DNA of 64,000 nt from Panopea generosa (Eukaryota > Mollusca > Bivalvia > Adapedonta > Hiatellidae): contig CM055907.1 of the NCBI GenBank assembly GCA_029582155.1, positions 33,539,983 through 33,603,982 on the forward strand, given 5' to 3'. The position numbers and the translations under genes were made by a program. The notes under the pieces were generated by a model, which saw only the letters and a program-made list of their open reading frames with translations, was not told the origin of the DNA and searched no databases. This document shows positions 24,501 through 40,545 of this stretch, one piece after another. Each line of letters begins with the position of its first letter. The stretch's first letter is position 1.

Positions 24501-27500
24501 ACCTTATTTAACTAGGACTCCACTTTGTGATACAGATATATAGGCGTGACATTTATTGACCTACAACCATTTTGTTTAACTAGGACTCCACTTTGTGGTA
24601 CAGTTATATAGGTGTGACATTTACTTACCTACAACCATCTTGTTTAACTATGACCTCACTTTGTGATACAAACATATAGGGGTGACATATACTAACCTAG
24701 AATCATCTTGTTTAACTAGGACTCCACTTTGTGGTACAGTTATATAGGTGTGACATTTACTTACCTACAACCATCTTGTTTAACTAGGACCTCACTTTGT
24801 GGTACAGATATATAGGCGTGACATTTTCTTACCTAGAACCATCTTGTTTAACTAGGACTCCACTTTATGGTACAGTTATATAGTCGTGACATTTACTTAC
24901 CTACAACCATCTTGTTTAACTAGGACTCCACTTTGTGATACAGTTATATAGGCGTGACATTTACTTACCTACAACCATCTTGTTTAACTAGGACTACACT
25001 TTGTGGTACAGTTAAATAGGTGTGACATTTACTTACCAAGATCCATCTTGTTTAACTAGGACTACACTTTGTGGTACAGTTATATAGGTGTGACATTAAT
25101 TACCTACAACCATCTTGTTTAACTATGAATCCACTTTGTGGTACATATATATAGGCGTGACATTTACTTACCTACAACCATCTTGTTTAACTATGACTAC
25201 TCTTTGTGGTACAGTTATATAGTTGTGACATTTACTTACCTACAACCATCTTGTTTAACAAGGACTCCACTTTGTGATACAGATATATAGTTGTGACATT
25301 TACTTACCTACAACCATCTTGTTTAACTAGGACTCCACTTTGTGATACAGTTATATAGGCATGACATTTACTTACCTACAACCATCTTGTTTAATTAGGA
25401 CTCCACTTTGTGGTACAGTTAAATAGGTGTGACATTTACTTACCTACAACCATCTTGTTTAACTAGGACTCCACTTTGTGATACAGTTATATAGGCATGA
25501 CAGTTACTTACCTACAACCATCTTGTTTAATTAGGACTCCACTTTGTGGTACAGTTAAATAGGTGTGACATTTACTTACCTACAACCATCTTGTTTAACT
25601 AGGACTCCACTTTGTGATACAGTTATATAGGCATGACAGTTACTTACCTACAACCATCTTGTTTAATTAGGACTCCACTTTGTGGTACAGTTAAATAGGT
25701 GTGACATTTACTTACCTACAACCATCTTGTTTAACTAAGACTCCACTATGTGATACAGTTATATAGGTGTGACATTTACTTACCTACAACCATCTTGTTT
25801 AACTATGACTACACTTTGTGGTACAGTTATATAGGTGTAACATTTACTTACCTACAACCACTTTGTTTAACTAGGACTCCACTTTGTCGTACAGTTATAT
25901 AGATGTAACATTTACTTACCTACAACCATCTTGTTTAACTATGACTCCACTTTGTGGTACAGATATATAGGTGTGACATTTACTTACCTACAACCATCTT
26001 GTTTAACTAGGACTCCACTTTGTGGTACAGTTATATAGGTGTGACATTTACTTACCTACAACCATCTTGTTTAACTATGACTCCACTTTGTGATACAGAT
26101 ATATAGGCGTGACATTTACTTACCTGCAACCATCTTGTTTAACTAGGACTCCACTTTGTGATACAGATATATAGGCCTGACATTTACTTACCTGCAACCA
26201 TCTTGTTTAACTAGGACTCCACTTTGTGTTACAGTTATATAGGCGTGACATTTACTTACCTACAACCATCTTGTTTAACTAGGACTCCACTTTGTGGTAC
26301 AGTTATATAGGCGTGACATTTACTTACCTACAACCATCTTGTTTAACTAGGACTCCACTTTGTGGTACAGTTATATAAGTGTGACATTTACTTACCTACA
26401 ACCATTTTGTTTAATTAGGACTCGACTTTGTGGTACAGTTATATAGATTGGACATTTACTAACCTACAACCATTTTGTTTAACTAGGACTCTATTTTGTG
26501 GTACAGTTATATAGGTGTGCCATTTACTTACCTACAACCACCTTGTTTAACTAGGACTCCACTTTGTGGTACAGTTAAATAGTTGTGACATTTACTTACC
26601 TACAACCATCTTGTTTAACTAGGACCTCACTTTGTGGTACAGTTATATAGGCGTGACATTTACTAACCTAGAACCACTTTGTTTAACTAGGACTCCACTT
26701 TGTGGTACAGTTATATAGGTGTGACATTTACTTACCTATAACCATCTTGTTTAACTAGGACTACACTTTGTGGTACAGTTATATATGTGTGACATTTACT
26801 AACCTAGAACCATCTTGTTTAACTAGGACTCCACTTTGTGATACAGTTATATAGGTGTGACATTTACTTACCTAGAACCATCTTGTTTAACTAGGTCTCC
26901 ACTTTGTGGTACAGTTATATAGGTGTGACATTTACTTACCTAGAACCATCTTGTTTAACTCAGACCCCACTTTGTGGTACAGTTATATAGGTGTGACATT
27001 TACTTACCTACAACCATCTTGTTTAACTAGGACTACACTTTGTGGTACAGTTATATAGTCGTGACATTTACTTTCCTACAACCATCTTGTTTAACTAGGA
27101 CTCCACTTTGTGGTACAGTTATATAGGTGTGACATTTACTAACCTACAACCATTTTGTTTAACTAGGACTCTGTTTTGTGGAACAATTATATAGGTGTGA
27201 CATTTACTTACCTACAACCATCTTGTTTAACTAGGACTCCACTTTGTGGTACAGTTAAATAGTTGTGACATTTACTTACCTACAACCATTTTGTTTAACT
27301 AGGACTCCAATTTGTGGTACAGTTATATAGGCGTGACATTTACTTACCTAAAACCAACTTGTTTAACTAGGACTCCACTTTGTGGTTGTTATATAGTCAT
27401 GACATTTACTTACCTACAACCATCTTGTTTAACTACGACTCCACTTTGTGGTACAGTTATAAAGGTGTGACATTTACTAACCTACAACCATCTTGTTTAA

Positions 27501-30500
27501 CTAGGACTCCACTTTGTGGTACAGTTATATAGGCATGACATTTATTTACCTGCAACCATCTTGTTTAACTAGGAATCCACTTTGTGGTACAGTTATATAG
27601 GTGTAACATTTACTTACCTAGAACCATCTTGTTTAACTAGGACTCCACTTTGTGATACAGATATATAGGTGTGACATTTACTTACCTACAACCATCTTGT
27701 TTAACTAGGACTACACTTTGTGGTACAGTTATATAGGTGTGACATTTACTTACCTAGAACCACTTTGTTTAACTAGGACTCCACTTTGTGTTATAGTTAT
27801 ATAGGTGTGACATTTACTAACCTAGAACCACTTTGTTTAACTAGGACTCCACTTTGTGGTACAGTTATATAGGTGTGACATTTACTTACCTAGAACAACT
27901 TTGTTTAACTAGGACTCCACTTTGTGGTACAGTTATATAGGTGTGACATTTACTAACCTAGAACCACTTTGTTTAACTAGTATACCACTTTGTGATACAG
28001 TTATATAGGCGTGACACTTACTTACCTAGAACCATCTTTTTTAACTAGGACTCCACTTTGTGGTACAGTTATATAGGCGTGACATTTACTTACCTACAAC
28101 CATCTTGTTTAACTAGGACTCCACTTTGTGGTACAGTTATATAGATGTAAAATTTTCTGACCTAGAACCACTTTGTTTAACTAGGACTCCACTTTGTGGT
28201 ACAGTCATATAGGTGTGACATTTACTTACCTACAACCATCTTGTTTAACTAGGACTCCACTTTGTGGTACAGTTATATAAGCGTGTCATTTACTTACCTA
28301 CAACCATCTTGTTTAACTAGGACTCCACTTTGTGATACAGTTATATAGGTGTAACATTTACTGACCTAGATCCACCTTATTTAACTAGGATTCCACTTTG
28401 TGATACAGATATATAGGCGTGACATTTATTTACCTACAACCATTTTGTTTAACTAGGACTCCACTTTGTGGTACAGTTATATAGGTGTGACATTTACTTA
28501 CCTACAACCATCTTGTTTAACTATGACCTCACTTTGTGATACAAACATATAGGGGTGACATATACTAACCTAGAATCATCTTGTTTAACTAGGACTCCAC
28601 TTTGTGGTACAGTTATATAGGTGTGACATTTACTTACCTACAACCATCTTGTTTAACTAGGACCTCACTTTGTGGTACAGATATATAGGCGTGACATTTT
28701 CTTACCTAGAACCATCTTGTTTAACTAGGACTCCACTTTATGGTACAGTTATATAGTCGTGACATTTACTTACCTACAACCATCTTGTTTAACTAGGACT
28801 CCACTTTGTGGTACAGTTATATAGGTGTGACATTTACTTACCTACAACCATCTTGTTTAACTAGGACTACACTTTGTGGTACAGTTATATAGTCGTGACA
28901 TTTACTTTCCTACAACCATCTTGTTTAACTAGGACTCCACTTTGTGGTACAGTTATATAGGTGTGACATTTACTAACCTACAACCATTTTGTTTAACTAG
29001 GACTCCACTTTGTGGTACAGTTAAATAGTTGTGACATTTACTTACCTACAACCATCTTGTTTAACTAGGACCTCACTTTGTGGTACAGTTATATAGGCGT
29101 GACATTTATTAACCTAGAACCACTTTGTTTAACTAGGACTCCACTTTGTGGTACAGTTATATAGGTGTGACATTTACTTACCTATAACCATCTTGTTTAA
29201 CTAGGACTACACTTTGTGGTACAGTTATATATGTGTGACATTTACTAACCTAGAACCATCTTGTTTAACTAGGACTCCACTTTGTGATACAGTTATATAG
29301 GTGTGACATTTACTTACCTAGAACCATCTTGTTTAACTAGGTCTCCACTTTGTGGTACAGTTATATAGGTGTGACATTTACTTACCTAAAACCATCTTGT
29401 TTAACTCAGACCCCACTTTGTGGTACAGTTATATAGGTGTGACATTTACTTACCTACAACCATCTTGTTTAACTAGGACTACACTTTGTGGTACAGTTAT
29501 ATAGTCGTGACATTTACTTTCCTACAACCATCTTGTTTAACTAGGACTCCACTTTGTGGTACAGTTATATAGGTGTGACATTTACTAACCTACAACCATT
29601 TTGTTTAACTAGGACTCTGTTTTGTGGAACAATTATATAGGTGTGACATTTACTTACCTACAACCATCTTGTTTAACTAGGACTCCACTTTGTGGTACAG
29701 TTAAATAGTTGTGACATTTACTTACCTACAACCATTTTGTTTAACTAGGACTCCAATTTGTGGTACAGTTATATAGGCGTGACATTTACTTACCTAAAAC
29801 CAACTTGTTTAACTAGGACTCCACTTTGTGGTTGTTATATAGTCATGACATTTACTTACCTACAACCATCTTGTTTAACTACGACTCCACTTTGTGGTAC
29901 AGTTATAAAGGTGTGACATTTACTAACCTACAACCATCTTGTTTAACTAGGACTCCACTTTGTGGTACAGTTATATAGGCATGATATTTATTTACCTGCA
30001 ACCATCTTGTTTAACTAGGAATCCACTTTGTGGTACAGTTATATAGGTGTAACATTTACTTACCTAGAACCATCTTGTTTAACTAGGACTCCACTTTGTG
30101 ATACAGATATATAGGTGTGACATTTACTTACCTACAACCATCTTGTTTAACTAGGACTACACTTTGTGGTACAGTTATATAGGTGTGACATTTACTTACC
30201 TAGAACCACTTTGTTTAACTAGGACTCCACTTTGTGTTATAGTTATATAGGTGTGACATTTACTAACCTAGAACCACTTTGTTTAACTAGGACTCCACTT
30301 TGTGGTACAGTTATATAGGTGTGACATTTACTTACCTAGAACAACTTTGTTTAACTAGGACTCCACTTTGTGGTACAGTTATATAGGTGTGACATTTACT
30401 AACCTAGAACCACTTTGTTTAACTAGTATACCACTTTGTGATACAGTTATATAGGCGTGACACTTACTTACCTAGAACCATCTTTTTTAACTAGGACTCC

Positions 30501-33500
30501 ACTTTGTGGTACAGTTATATAGGCGTGACATTTACTTACCTACAACCATCTTGTTTAACTAGGACTCCACTTTGTGGTACAGTTATATAGATGTAAAATT
30601 TTCTGACCTAGAACCACTTTGTTTAACTAGGACTCCACTTTGTGGTACAGTCATATAGGTGTGACATTTACTTACCTACAACCATCTTGTTTAACTAGGA
30701 CTCCACTTTGTGGTACAGTTATATAAGCGTGTCATTTACTTACCTACAACCATCTTGTTTAACTAGGACTCCACTTTGTGATACAGTTATATAGGTGTAA
30801 CATTTACTGACCTAGATCCACCTTATTTAACTAGGACTCCACTTTGTGATACAGATATATAGGCGTGACATTTATTTACCTACAACCATTTTGTTTAACT
30901 AGGACTCCACTTTGTGGTACAGTTATATAGGTGTGACATTTACTTACCTACAACCATCTTGTTTAACTATGACCTCACTTTGTGATACAAACATATAGGG
31001 GTGACATATACTAACCTAGAATCATCTTGTTTAACTAGGACTCCACTTTGTGGTACAGTTATATAGGTGTGACATTTACTTACCTACAACCATCTTGTTT
31101 AACTAGGACCTCACTTTGTGGTACAGATATATAGGCGTGACATTTTCTTACCTAGAACCATCTTGTTTAACTAGGACTCCACTTTATGGTACAGTTATAT
31201 AGTCGTGACATTTACTTACCTACAACCATCTTGTTTAACTAGGACTCCACTTTGTGGTACAGTTATATAGGTGTGACATTTACTTACCTACAACCATCTT
31301 GTTTAACTAGGACTACACTTTGTGGTACAGTTATATAGTCGTGACATTTACTTTCCTACAACCATCTTGTTTAACTAGGACTCCACTTTGTGGTACAGTT
31401 ATATAGGTGTGACATTTACTAACCTACAACCATTTTGTTTAACTAGGACTCTGTTTTGTGGAACAATTATATAGGTGTGACATTTACTTACCTACAACCA
31501 TCTTGTTTGACTAGGACTCCACTTTGTGGTACAGTTAAATAGTTGTGACATTTACTTACCTACAACCATTTTGTTTAACTAGGACTCCAATTTGTGGTAC
31601 AGTTATATAGGCGTGACATTTACTTACCTAAAACCAACTTGTTTAACTAGGACTCCACTTTGTGGTTGTTATATAGTCATGACATTTACTTACCTACAAC
31701 CATCTTGTTTAACTACGACTCCACTTTGTGGTACAGTTATAAAAGTTTGACATTTACTAACCTACAACCATCTTGTTTAACTAGGACTCCACTTTGTGGT
31801 ACAGTTATATAGGCATGACATTTATTTACCTGCAACCATCTTGTTTAACTAGGAATCCACTTTGTGGTACAGTTATATACGTGTAACATTTACTTACCTA
31901 GAACCATCTTGTTTAACTAGGACTCCACTTTGTGATACAGATATATAGGTGTGACATTTACTTACCTACAACCATCTTGTTTAACTAGGACTACACTTTG
32001 TGGTACAGTTATATAGGTGTGACATTTACTTACCTACAACCATCTTGTTTAACTAGGACTCCACTTTGTGAAACAGATATATAGGCGTGACATTTACTTA
32101 CCTGCAACCATCTTGTTTAACTAGGACTCCACTTTGTGGTACAGTTATATAGGTGTGACATTTACTAACCTACAACCACCTTGTTTAACTAGGACTCCAC
32201 TTTGTGATACAGATATATAGGCATGACATTTACTTACCTACAACCATCTTGTTTAACTATGACTACACTTTGTGGTACAGTGATATAGGTGTGACATTTA
32301 CTTACCTACAACCATCTTGTTTAACTAGGACTACACTTTGTGGTACAGTTAAATAGGTGTGACATTTACTTACCAAGATCCATCTTGTTTAACTAGGACT
32401 ACACTTTGTGGTACAGTTATATAGGTGTGACATTTACTTACCTACAACCATCTTGTTTAACTATGAATCCACTTTGTGGTACATATATATAGGCGTGACA
32501 TTTACTTACCTACAACCATCTTGTTTAACTATGACTACATTTTGTGGTACAGTTATATAGTTGTGACATTTTCTTACCTACAACCATCTTGTTTAACTAG
32601 GACTCCACTTTGTGATACAGATATATAGTTGTGACATTTACTTACCTACAACCATCTTGTTTAACTAGGACTCCACTTTGTGATACAGTTATATAGGCAT
32701 GACATTTACTTACCTACAACCATCTTGTTTAATTAGGACTCCACTTTGTGGTACAGTTAAATAGGTGTGACATTTACTTACCTACAACCATCTTGTTTAA
32801 CTAGGACTCCACTTTGGGGTACAGTTATATAGGTGTGACATTTACTTACCTACAACCATCTTCTTTAACTATGTCTCCACTTTGTGATACAGATATATAG
32901 GCGTGACATTTACTTACCTGCAACCATCTTGTTTAACTAGGACTCCACTTTGTGATACAGATATAAAGTCGTGACATTTACTTACCTGCAACCATCTTGT
33001 TTAACTAGGACTCCACTTTGTGATACAGATATATAGGCGTGACATTTACTTACCTGCAACCATCTTCTTTAACTAGGACTCCACTTTGTGATACAGATAT
33101 AAAGTCGTGACATTTATTTACCTGCAACCATCTTGTTTAACTATGACTCCACTTTGTGGTACAGTTATATAGGCGTGACATTTACTTACCTACAACCATC
33201 TTGTTTAACTAGGACTCCACTTTGTGATACAGATATATAGGCGTGACATTTACTTACCTGCAACCATCTTGTTTAACTAGGACTCCACTTTGTGATACAG
33301 ATATAAAGTCGTGACATTTACTTACCTGCAACCATCTTGTTTAACTATGACTCCACTTTGTGATACAGATATATAGGCGTGACATTTACTTACCTACAAC
33401 CATCTTGTTTATCTAGGACTCCACTTTGTGGTACAGATATATAGGCGTGACATTTACTTACCTGCAACCATCTTGTTTAACTAGGACTCCACTTTGTGGT

Positions 33501-36500
33501 ACAGTTATATAGGCGTGACATTTACTTACCTACAACCATTTTGTTTAACTAGGACTCCACTTTGTGGTACAGTTATATAGGCGTGACATTAACTTACCTA
33601 CAACCATCTTGTTTAACTATGACTCCACTTTGTGGTACAGATATATAGGTGTGACATTTACTTACCTACAACCATCTTGTTTAACTAGGACTCCACTTTG
33701 TGGTACAGTTATATAGGTGTGACATTTACTTACTTACAACCATCTTGTTTAAATATGACTCCACTTTGTGATACAGATATATAGGCGTGACATTTACTTA
33801 CCTGCAACCATCTTGTTTAACTAGGACTCCACTTTGTGATACAGATATATAGGCGTGACATTTACTTACCTGCAACCATCTTGTTTAACTAGGACTCCAC
33901 TTTGTGTTACAGTTATATAGGCGTGACATTTACTTACCTACAACCATCTTGTTTAACTAGGACTCCACTTTGTGGTACAGTTATATAGGCGTGACATTTA
34001 CTTACCTAGAACCATCTTGTTTAACTAGGACTCCCCTTTGTGGTACAGTTATATAAGTGTGACATTTACTTACCTACAACCATCTTGTTTAATTAGGACT
34101 ACACTTTGTGGTACAGTTATATAGGTGTGACATTTACTTACCTACAACAATCTTGTTTAACTAGGACTCCACTTTGTGGTACAGTTATATAGGTGTGACA
34201 TTTACTAACCTAGAACCATCTTGTTTAATTAGGACTCAACTTTGTGATACAGATATATAGGCGTGACATTTACTTACCTACAACCATCTTGTTTAATTAG
34301 GACTCCACTTTGTGATACAGATATATAGTCGTGACATTTACTTACCTACAATCATCTTGTTTAACTAAGACTCCACTTTGTGGTACAGTTATATAGGTGT
34401 GACATTTACTTACCTACAACAATCTTGTTTAACTATGACTCCACTTTGTGGTACAGATATATAGGCGGTACATTTACTTACCTACAACCATCTTGTTTAA
34501 CTAGGACTCCACTTTGTGGTACAGTTATATAGGTGTGACATTTACTTACCTACAACCATCTTGTTTAATTAAGACTCCACTTTGTGATACAGATATATAG
34601 GTGTGACATTTACTTACCTACAACTATCTTGTTTAACTAGGACTCCACTTTGTGATACAGATATATAGTCATGACATTTACTTACCTACAACCATCTTGT
34701 TTAACTAGGACTCCACTTTGTGGTACAGTTATATAGGTGTGACATTTACTTACCTACAACCATTTTGTTTAATTAGGACTCCACTTTGTGGTACAGTTAT
34801 ATAGATTGGACATTTACTAACCTACAACCATTTTGTTTAACTAGGACTCTATTTTGTGGTACAGTTATATAGGTGTGCCATTTACTTACCTACAACCACC
34901 TTGTTTAACTAGGACTCCACTTTGTGGTACAGTTAAATAGTTGTGACATTTACTTACCTACAACCATCTTGTTTAACTAGGACCTCACTTTGTGGTACAG
35001 TTATATATGCATGACATTTACTAACCTAGAACCACTTTGTTTAACTAGGACTCCACTTTGTGGTACAGTTATATAGGTGTGACATTTACTTACCTACAAC
35101 CATCTTGTTTAACTAGGACTACACTTTGTGGTACAGTTATATATGTGTGACATTTACTAACCTAGAACCATCTTGTTTAACTAGGACTCCACTTTGTGAT
35201 ACAGTTATATAGGTGTGACATTTACTTACCTACAACCATCTTGTTTAACTAGGTCTCCACTTTGTGGTACAGTTATATATGTGTGACATTTACTTACCTA
35301 CAACCATCTTGTTTAACTAGATCTCCACTTTGTGGTACAGTTATATAGTCGTGACATTTACTTACCTACAACCATCTTGTTTAACTAGGACTACACTTTG
35401 TGGTACAGTTATATATGTGTGACATTTACTAACCTAGAACCATCTTGTTTAACTAGGACTCCACTTTGTGATACAGTTATATAGGTGTGACATTTACTTA
35501 CCTAGAACCATCTTGTTTAACTAGGTCTCCACTTTGTGGTACAGTTATATATGTGTGACATTTACTAACCTACAACCATCTTGTTTAACTAGGTCTCCAC
35601 TTTGTGGTACAGTTATATAGTCGTGACATTTACTGACCTACAACCATCTTGTTTAACTAGGTCTCCACTTTGTGGTACAGTTATATAGGTGTGACATTTA
35701 CTTACCTAAAACCATCTTGTTTAACTCAGACCCCACTTTGTGGTACAGTTATATAGGTGTGACATTTACTTACCTAGAACCACTTTGTTTAACTAGGACT
35801 CCACTTTGTGTTATAGTTATATAGGTGTGACATTTACTAACCTAGAACCACTTTGTTTAACTAGGACTCCACTTTGTGGTACAGTTATATAGGCGTGACA
35901 TTTACTTACCTAGAACCACTTTGTTTAACTAGGACTCCACTTTGTGTTATAGTTATATAGGTGTGACATTTACTAACCTAGAACCACTTTGTTTAACTAG
36001 GACTCCACTTTGTGGTACAGTTATATAGGTGTGACATTTACTTACCTAGAACAACTTTGTTTAACTAGGACTCCACTTTGTGGTACAGTTATATAGGTGT
36101 GACATTTACTAACCTAGAATCACTTTGTTTAACTAGTATACCACTTTGTGATACAGTTATATAGGCGTGACACTTACTTACCTAGAACCATCTTTTTTAA
36201 CTAGGACTCCACTTTGTGGTACAGTTATATAGGCGTGACATTTACTTACCTACAACCATCTTGTTTAACTAGGACTCCACTTTGTGGTACAGTTATATAG
36301 ATGTAAAATTTTCTGACCTAGAACCACTTTGTTTAACTAGGACTCCACTTTGTGGTACAGTCTTATAGGTGTGACATTTACTTACCTACAACCATCTTGT
36401 TTAACTAGGACTCCACTTTGTGGTACAGTTGTATAAGCGTGTCATTTACTTACCTACAACCATCTTGTTTAACTAGGACTCCACTTTGTGATACAGTTAT

Positions 36501-39500
36501 ATAAGTGTAACATTTACTGACCTAGATCCACCTTATTTAACTAGGACTCCACTTTGTGATACAGATATATAGGCGGACATTTATTTACCTACAACCATTT
36601 TGTTTAACTAGGACTCCACTTTGTGGTACAGTTATATAGGTGTGACATTTACTTACCTACAACCATCTTGTTTAATTATGACCTCACTTTGTGATACAAA
36701 CATATAGGGGTGACATATACTAACCTAGAATCATCTTGTTTAACTAGGACTCCACTTTGTGGTACAGTTATATAGGTGTGACATTTACTTACCTACAACC
36801 ATCTTGTTTAACTAGGACCTCACTTTGTGGTACAGATATATAGGCGTGACATTTTCTTACCTAGAACCATTTTGTTTAACTAGGACTCCACTTTATGGTA
36901 CAGTTATATAGTCGTGACATTTACTTACCTACAACCGTCTTGTTTAACTAGGACTCCACTTTGTGGTACAGTTATATAGGTGTGACATTTACTTACCTAC
37001 AACCATCTTGTTTAACTAGGACTACACTTTGTGGTACAGTTATATAGTCGTGACATTTACTTTCCTACAACCATCTTGTTTAACTAGGACTCCACTTTGT
37101 GGTACAGTTATATAGGTGTGACATTTACTAACCTACAACCATTTTGTTTAACTAGGACTCTGTTTTGTGGAACAATTATATAGGTGTGACATTTACTTAC
37201 CTACAATCATCTTGTTTAACTAGGACTCCACTTTGTGGTACAGTTAAATAGTTGTGACATTTACTTACCTACAACCATTTTGTTTAACTAGGACTCCAAT
37301 TTGTGGTACAGTTATATAGGCGTGACATTTACTTACCTAAAACCATCTTGTTTAACTAGGACTCCACTTTGTGGTTGTTATATAGTCATGACATTTACTT
37401 ACCTACAACCATCTTGTTTAACTACGACTCCACTTTGTGGTACAGTTATATAGGTGTGACATTTACTAACCTACAACCATCTTGTTTAACTAGGACTCCA
37501 CTTTGTGTTACAGTTATATAGGCATGACATTTTTTTACCTGCAACCATCTTGTTTAACTAAGACTCCACTTTGTGGTACAGTTATATAGGCCTGACATTT
37601 ACTTACCTTCAACCATCTTGTTTAACTAGGACTCCTCTTTGTGGTACAGTTATAAAGGCATGACATTTACTAACCTAGAACCACTTTGTTTAACTAGGAC
37701 TCCACTTTGTGGTACAGTTATATAGATGTAATATTTACTTACCTACAACTATCTTGTTTAACTAGGACTCCTCTTTGTGGTACAGTTATATAGGCGTGAC
37801 ATTTACTTGCTTAGAACCATCTTGTTTAACTAGGACTCCACTTTGTGGTACAGTTATATAGGGGTGACATTTACTAACCTACAACCATCTTGTTTAACTA
37901 GGACTCCACTTTGTGGTACAGTTATATAGGTGTGACATTAACTTACCTAGAACAACTTTGTTTAACTAGGACTCCACTTTGTGATACAGTTATATAGGCA
38001 TGACATTTACTTACCTAGAACCATCTTGTTTAACTAGGACTCCACTTTGTGGTACAGTTATATAGGCGTGACATTTACTAACCTAGAACCACTTTGTTTA
38101 ACTAGGACCTCACTTTGTGGTACAGTTATATAGGCGAGACATTTACTTACCTACAACCATCTTGTTTAACTAGGACTCCACTTTGTGGTACAGTTATATA
38201 GGCGTGACATTTATTTACCTACAACCATCTTGTTTAACTATGACTCCACTTTGTGGTACAGTTATATAGGCATGACATTTACTAACCTAGAACCACTTTG
38301 TTTAACTAGGACTCCACTTTGTGATACAAATATATAGGCGTGTCATTTACTTACCTACAACCATCTTGTTTAACTAGGACTCCACTTTGTGGTACAGTTA
38401 TATAGGCGTAATATTTACTTACCTACAACCATCTTGTTTAATTAGGACTCCACTTTGTGATACAGATATATAGGCGTGTCATTTACTTACCTACAACCAT
38501 CTTGTTTAACTAGGACTCCACTTTGTGGTACAGTTATATAGGCGTGACATTTACTTACCTACAACCATCTTGTTTAACTAGAACTCCACTTTGTTAAAAA
38601 GATATATAGTCGTGACATTTACTTACCTACAACCATCTTGTTTAACTAGGACTCCACTTTGTGGTACAGTTATATAAGCATGACATTTATTTACCTACAA
38701 CCATCTTGTTTAACTATGACTCCACTTTGTGGTACAGTTATATAGGTGTGACATTTACTTACCTACAACCATCTTGTTTAACTATGACCTCACTTTGTGA
38801 TACAAATCTATAGGCGTGACATTTACTAACCTAGAACCATCTTGTTTAACTAGGACTCCACTTTGTGTTACAGATATATAGGCGTGACATTGACTTACCT
38901 ACAACCATCTTGTTTAACTATGACTCCACTTTGTGGTACAGTTATATAGGTGTAAAATTTACTTACCTACAACCATCTTGTTTAATTAGGACTCCACTTT
39001 GTGATACAGATATATAGGCGTGACATTTACTTACCTACAACCATCTTGTTTAATTAGGACTCCACTTTGTGATACAGATATATAGGCGTGTCATTTACTT
39101 ACCTACAACCATCTTGTTTAATTAGGACTCCACTTTGTGGTACAGTTATATAGGCGTGACATTTACTTACCTACAACCATCTTGTTTAAGTAGAACTCCA
39201 CTTTGTGATACAGATATAAAGTCGTGACATTTACTTACCTACAACCATCTTGTTTAACTAGGACTCCACTTTGTGATACAGATATATAGGCATGACATTT
39301 ACTTACCTACAACCATCTTGTTTAACTAGGACTCCACTTTGTGGTACAGTTATATAGGTGTGACATTTACTTACCTACAACCATCGTGTTTAACTAGGAC
39401 TCCACTTTGTGGTACAGTTATATAGGCGTGACATTTACTTACCTACAACCATCTTGTTTAACTAGGACTCCACTTTGTGGTACAGTTATATAGGCGTGAC

Positions 39501-40545
39501 ATTTACTTACCTACAACCATCTTGTTTAACTAGGACTCCACTTTGTGGTACAGTTATATAGGCGTGACATTTACTTACCTACAACCATCTTGTTTAACTA
39601 GGACTCCACTTTGTGATACAGATATATAGGCGTGACATTTACTTACCTACAACCATCTTGTTTAACTAGGACTCCACTTTGTGATACAGTTATATAGGCG
39701 TGACATTTATTTACCTACAACCATCTTGTTTAACTAGGACTCCACTTTGTGGTACAGTTATATAGGTGTGACATTTACTAACCTAGAACCATCTTGTTTA
39801 ACTAGGACTCCACTTTGTGATACAGATATATAGGTGTAACATTTATTTACCTACAACCATCTTGTTTAACTAGGACTCCACTTTGTGATACAGATATAAA
39901 GTCGTGACATTTACTTACCTACAACCATCTTGTTTAACTAGGACTCCACTTTGTGGTACAGTTATATAGGCATGACATTTACTTACCTACAACCATCTTG
40001 TTTAACTAGGACTCCACTTTGTGGTACAGTTATATAGGTGTGACATTTACTTACCTACAACTATCTTGTTTAACTAGGACTCCACTTTGTGGTACAGTTA
40101 TATAGGCATGACATTTACTTACCTACAACCATCTTGTTTAACTAGGACTCCACTTTGTGGTACAGTTATATAGGTGTGACATTTACTTACCTACAACCAT
40201 CTTGTTTAACTAGGACTCCACTTTGTGGTACAGTTATATAGGCTTGACATTTACTTACCTACAACCATCTTGTTTAACTAGGACTCCACTTTGTGGTACA
40301 GTTATATAGGCGTGACATTTACTTACCTGCAACCATCTTGTTTAACTAGGACTCCACTTTGTGATACAGATATATAGGCGTGACATTTACTAACCTAGAA
40401 CCATCTTGTTTAACTAGGACTCCACTTTGTGGTACAGTTACATAGGTGTGACATTTACTTACCTAGAACCACTTTGTTTAACTAGGACTCCACTTTGTGG
40501 TACAGTTATATAGGTGTGACATTTACTAACCTACAACCATCTTGT
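15543..40545. repeat. 25-kb satellite of a 68-bp unit with higher-order repeats
   Basis: About 368 head-to-tail copies, without interruption, of a 68-bp unit made of AGGACTCCACTTTGTGGTAC, AGTTATATAGGTGTGACATT, TACTTACCTACAACCATCTT and GTTTAACT. Units differ at a limited set of positions (GGTGTG/GGCATG/GGCGTG; CTTACCTACA/CTAACCTAGA; TGTGG/TGTGA). Rare variants recur at fixed spacings, so the array is made of nested higher-order blocks. Examples are GGTTGTTATATAGTCATG at 23511, 27384, 29830, 31664 and 37373, and GATGTAAAATTTTCTGACC at 24271, 28144, 30590 and 36300. Because 68 is not a multiple of three, no long open frame runs through it. On the minus strand each unit has TAGGTAAGT, a near-consensus 5' splice site. 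The array begins and ends abruptly in intron 2 of the proposed gene. Confidence 0.98.
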
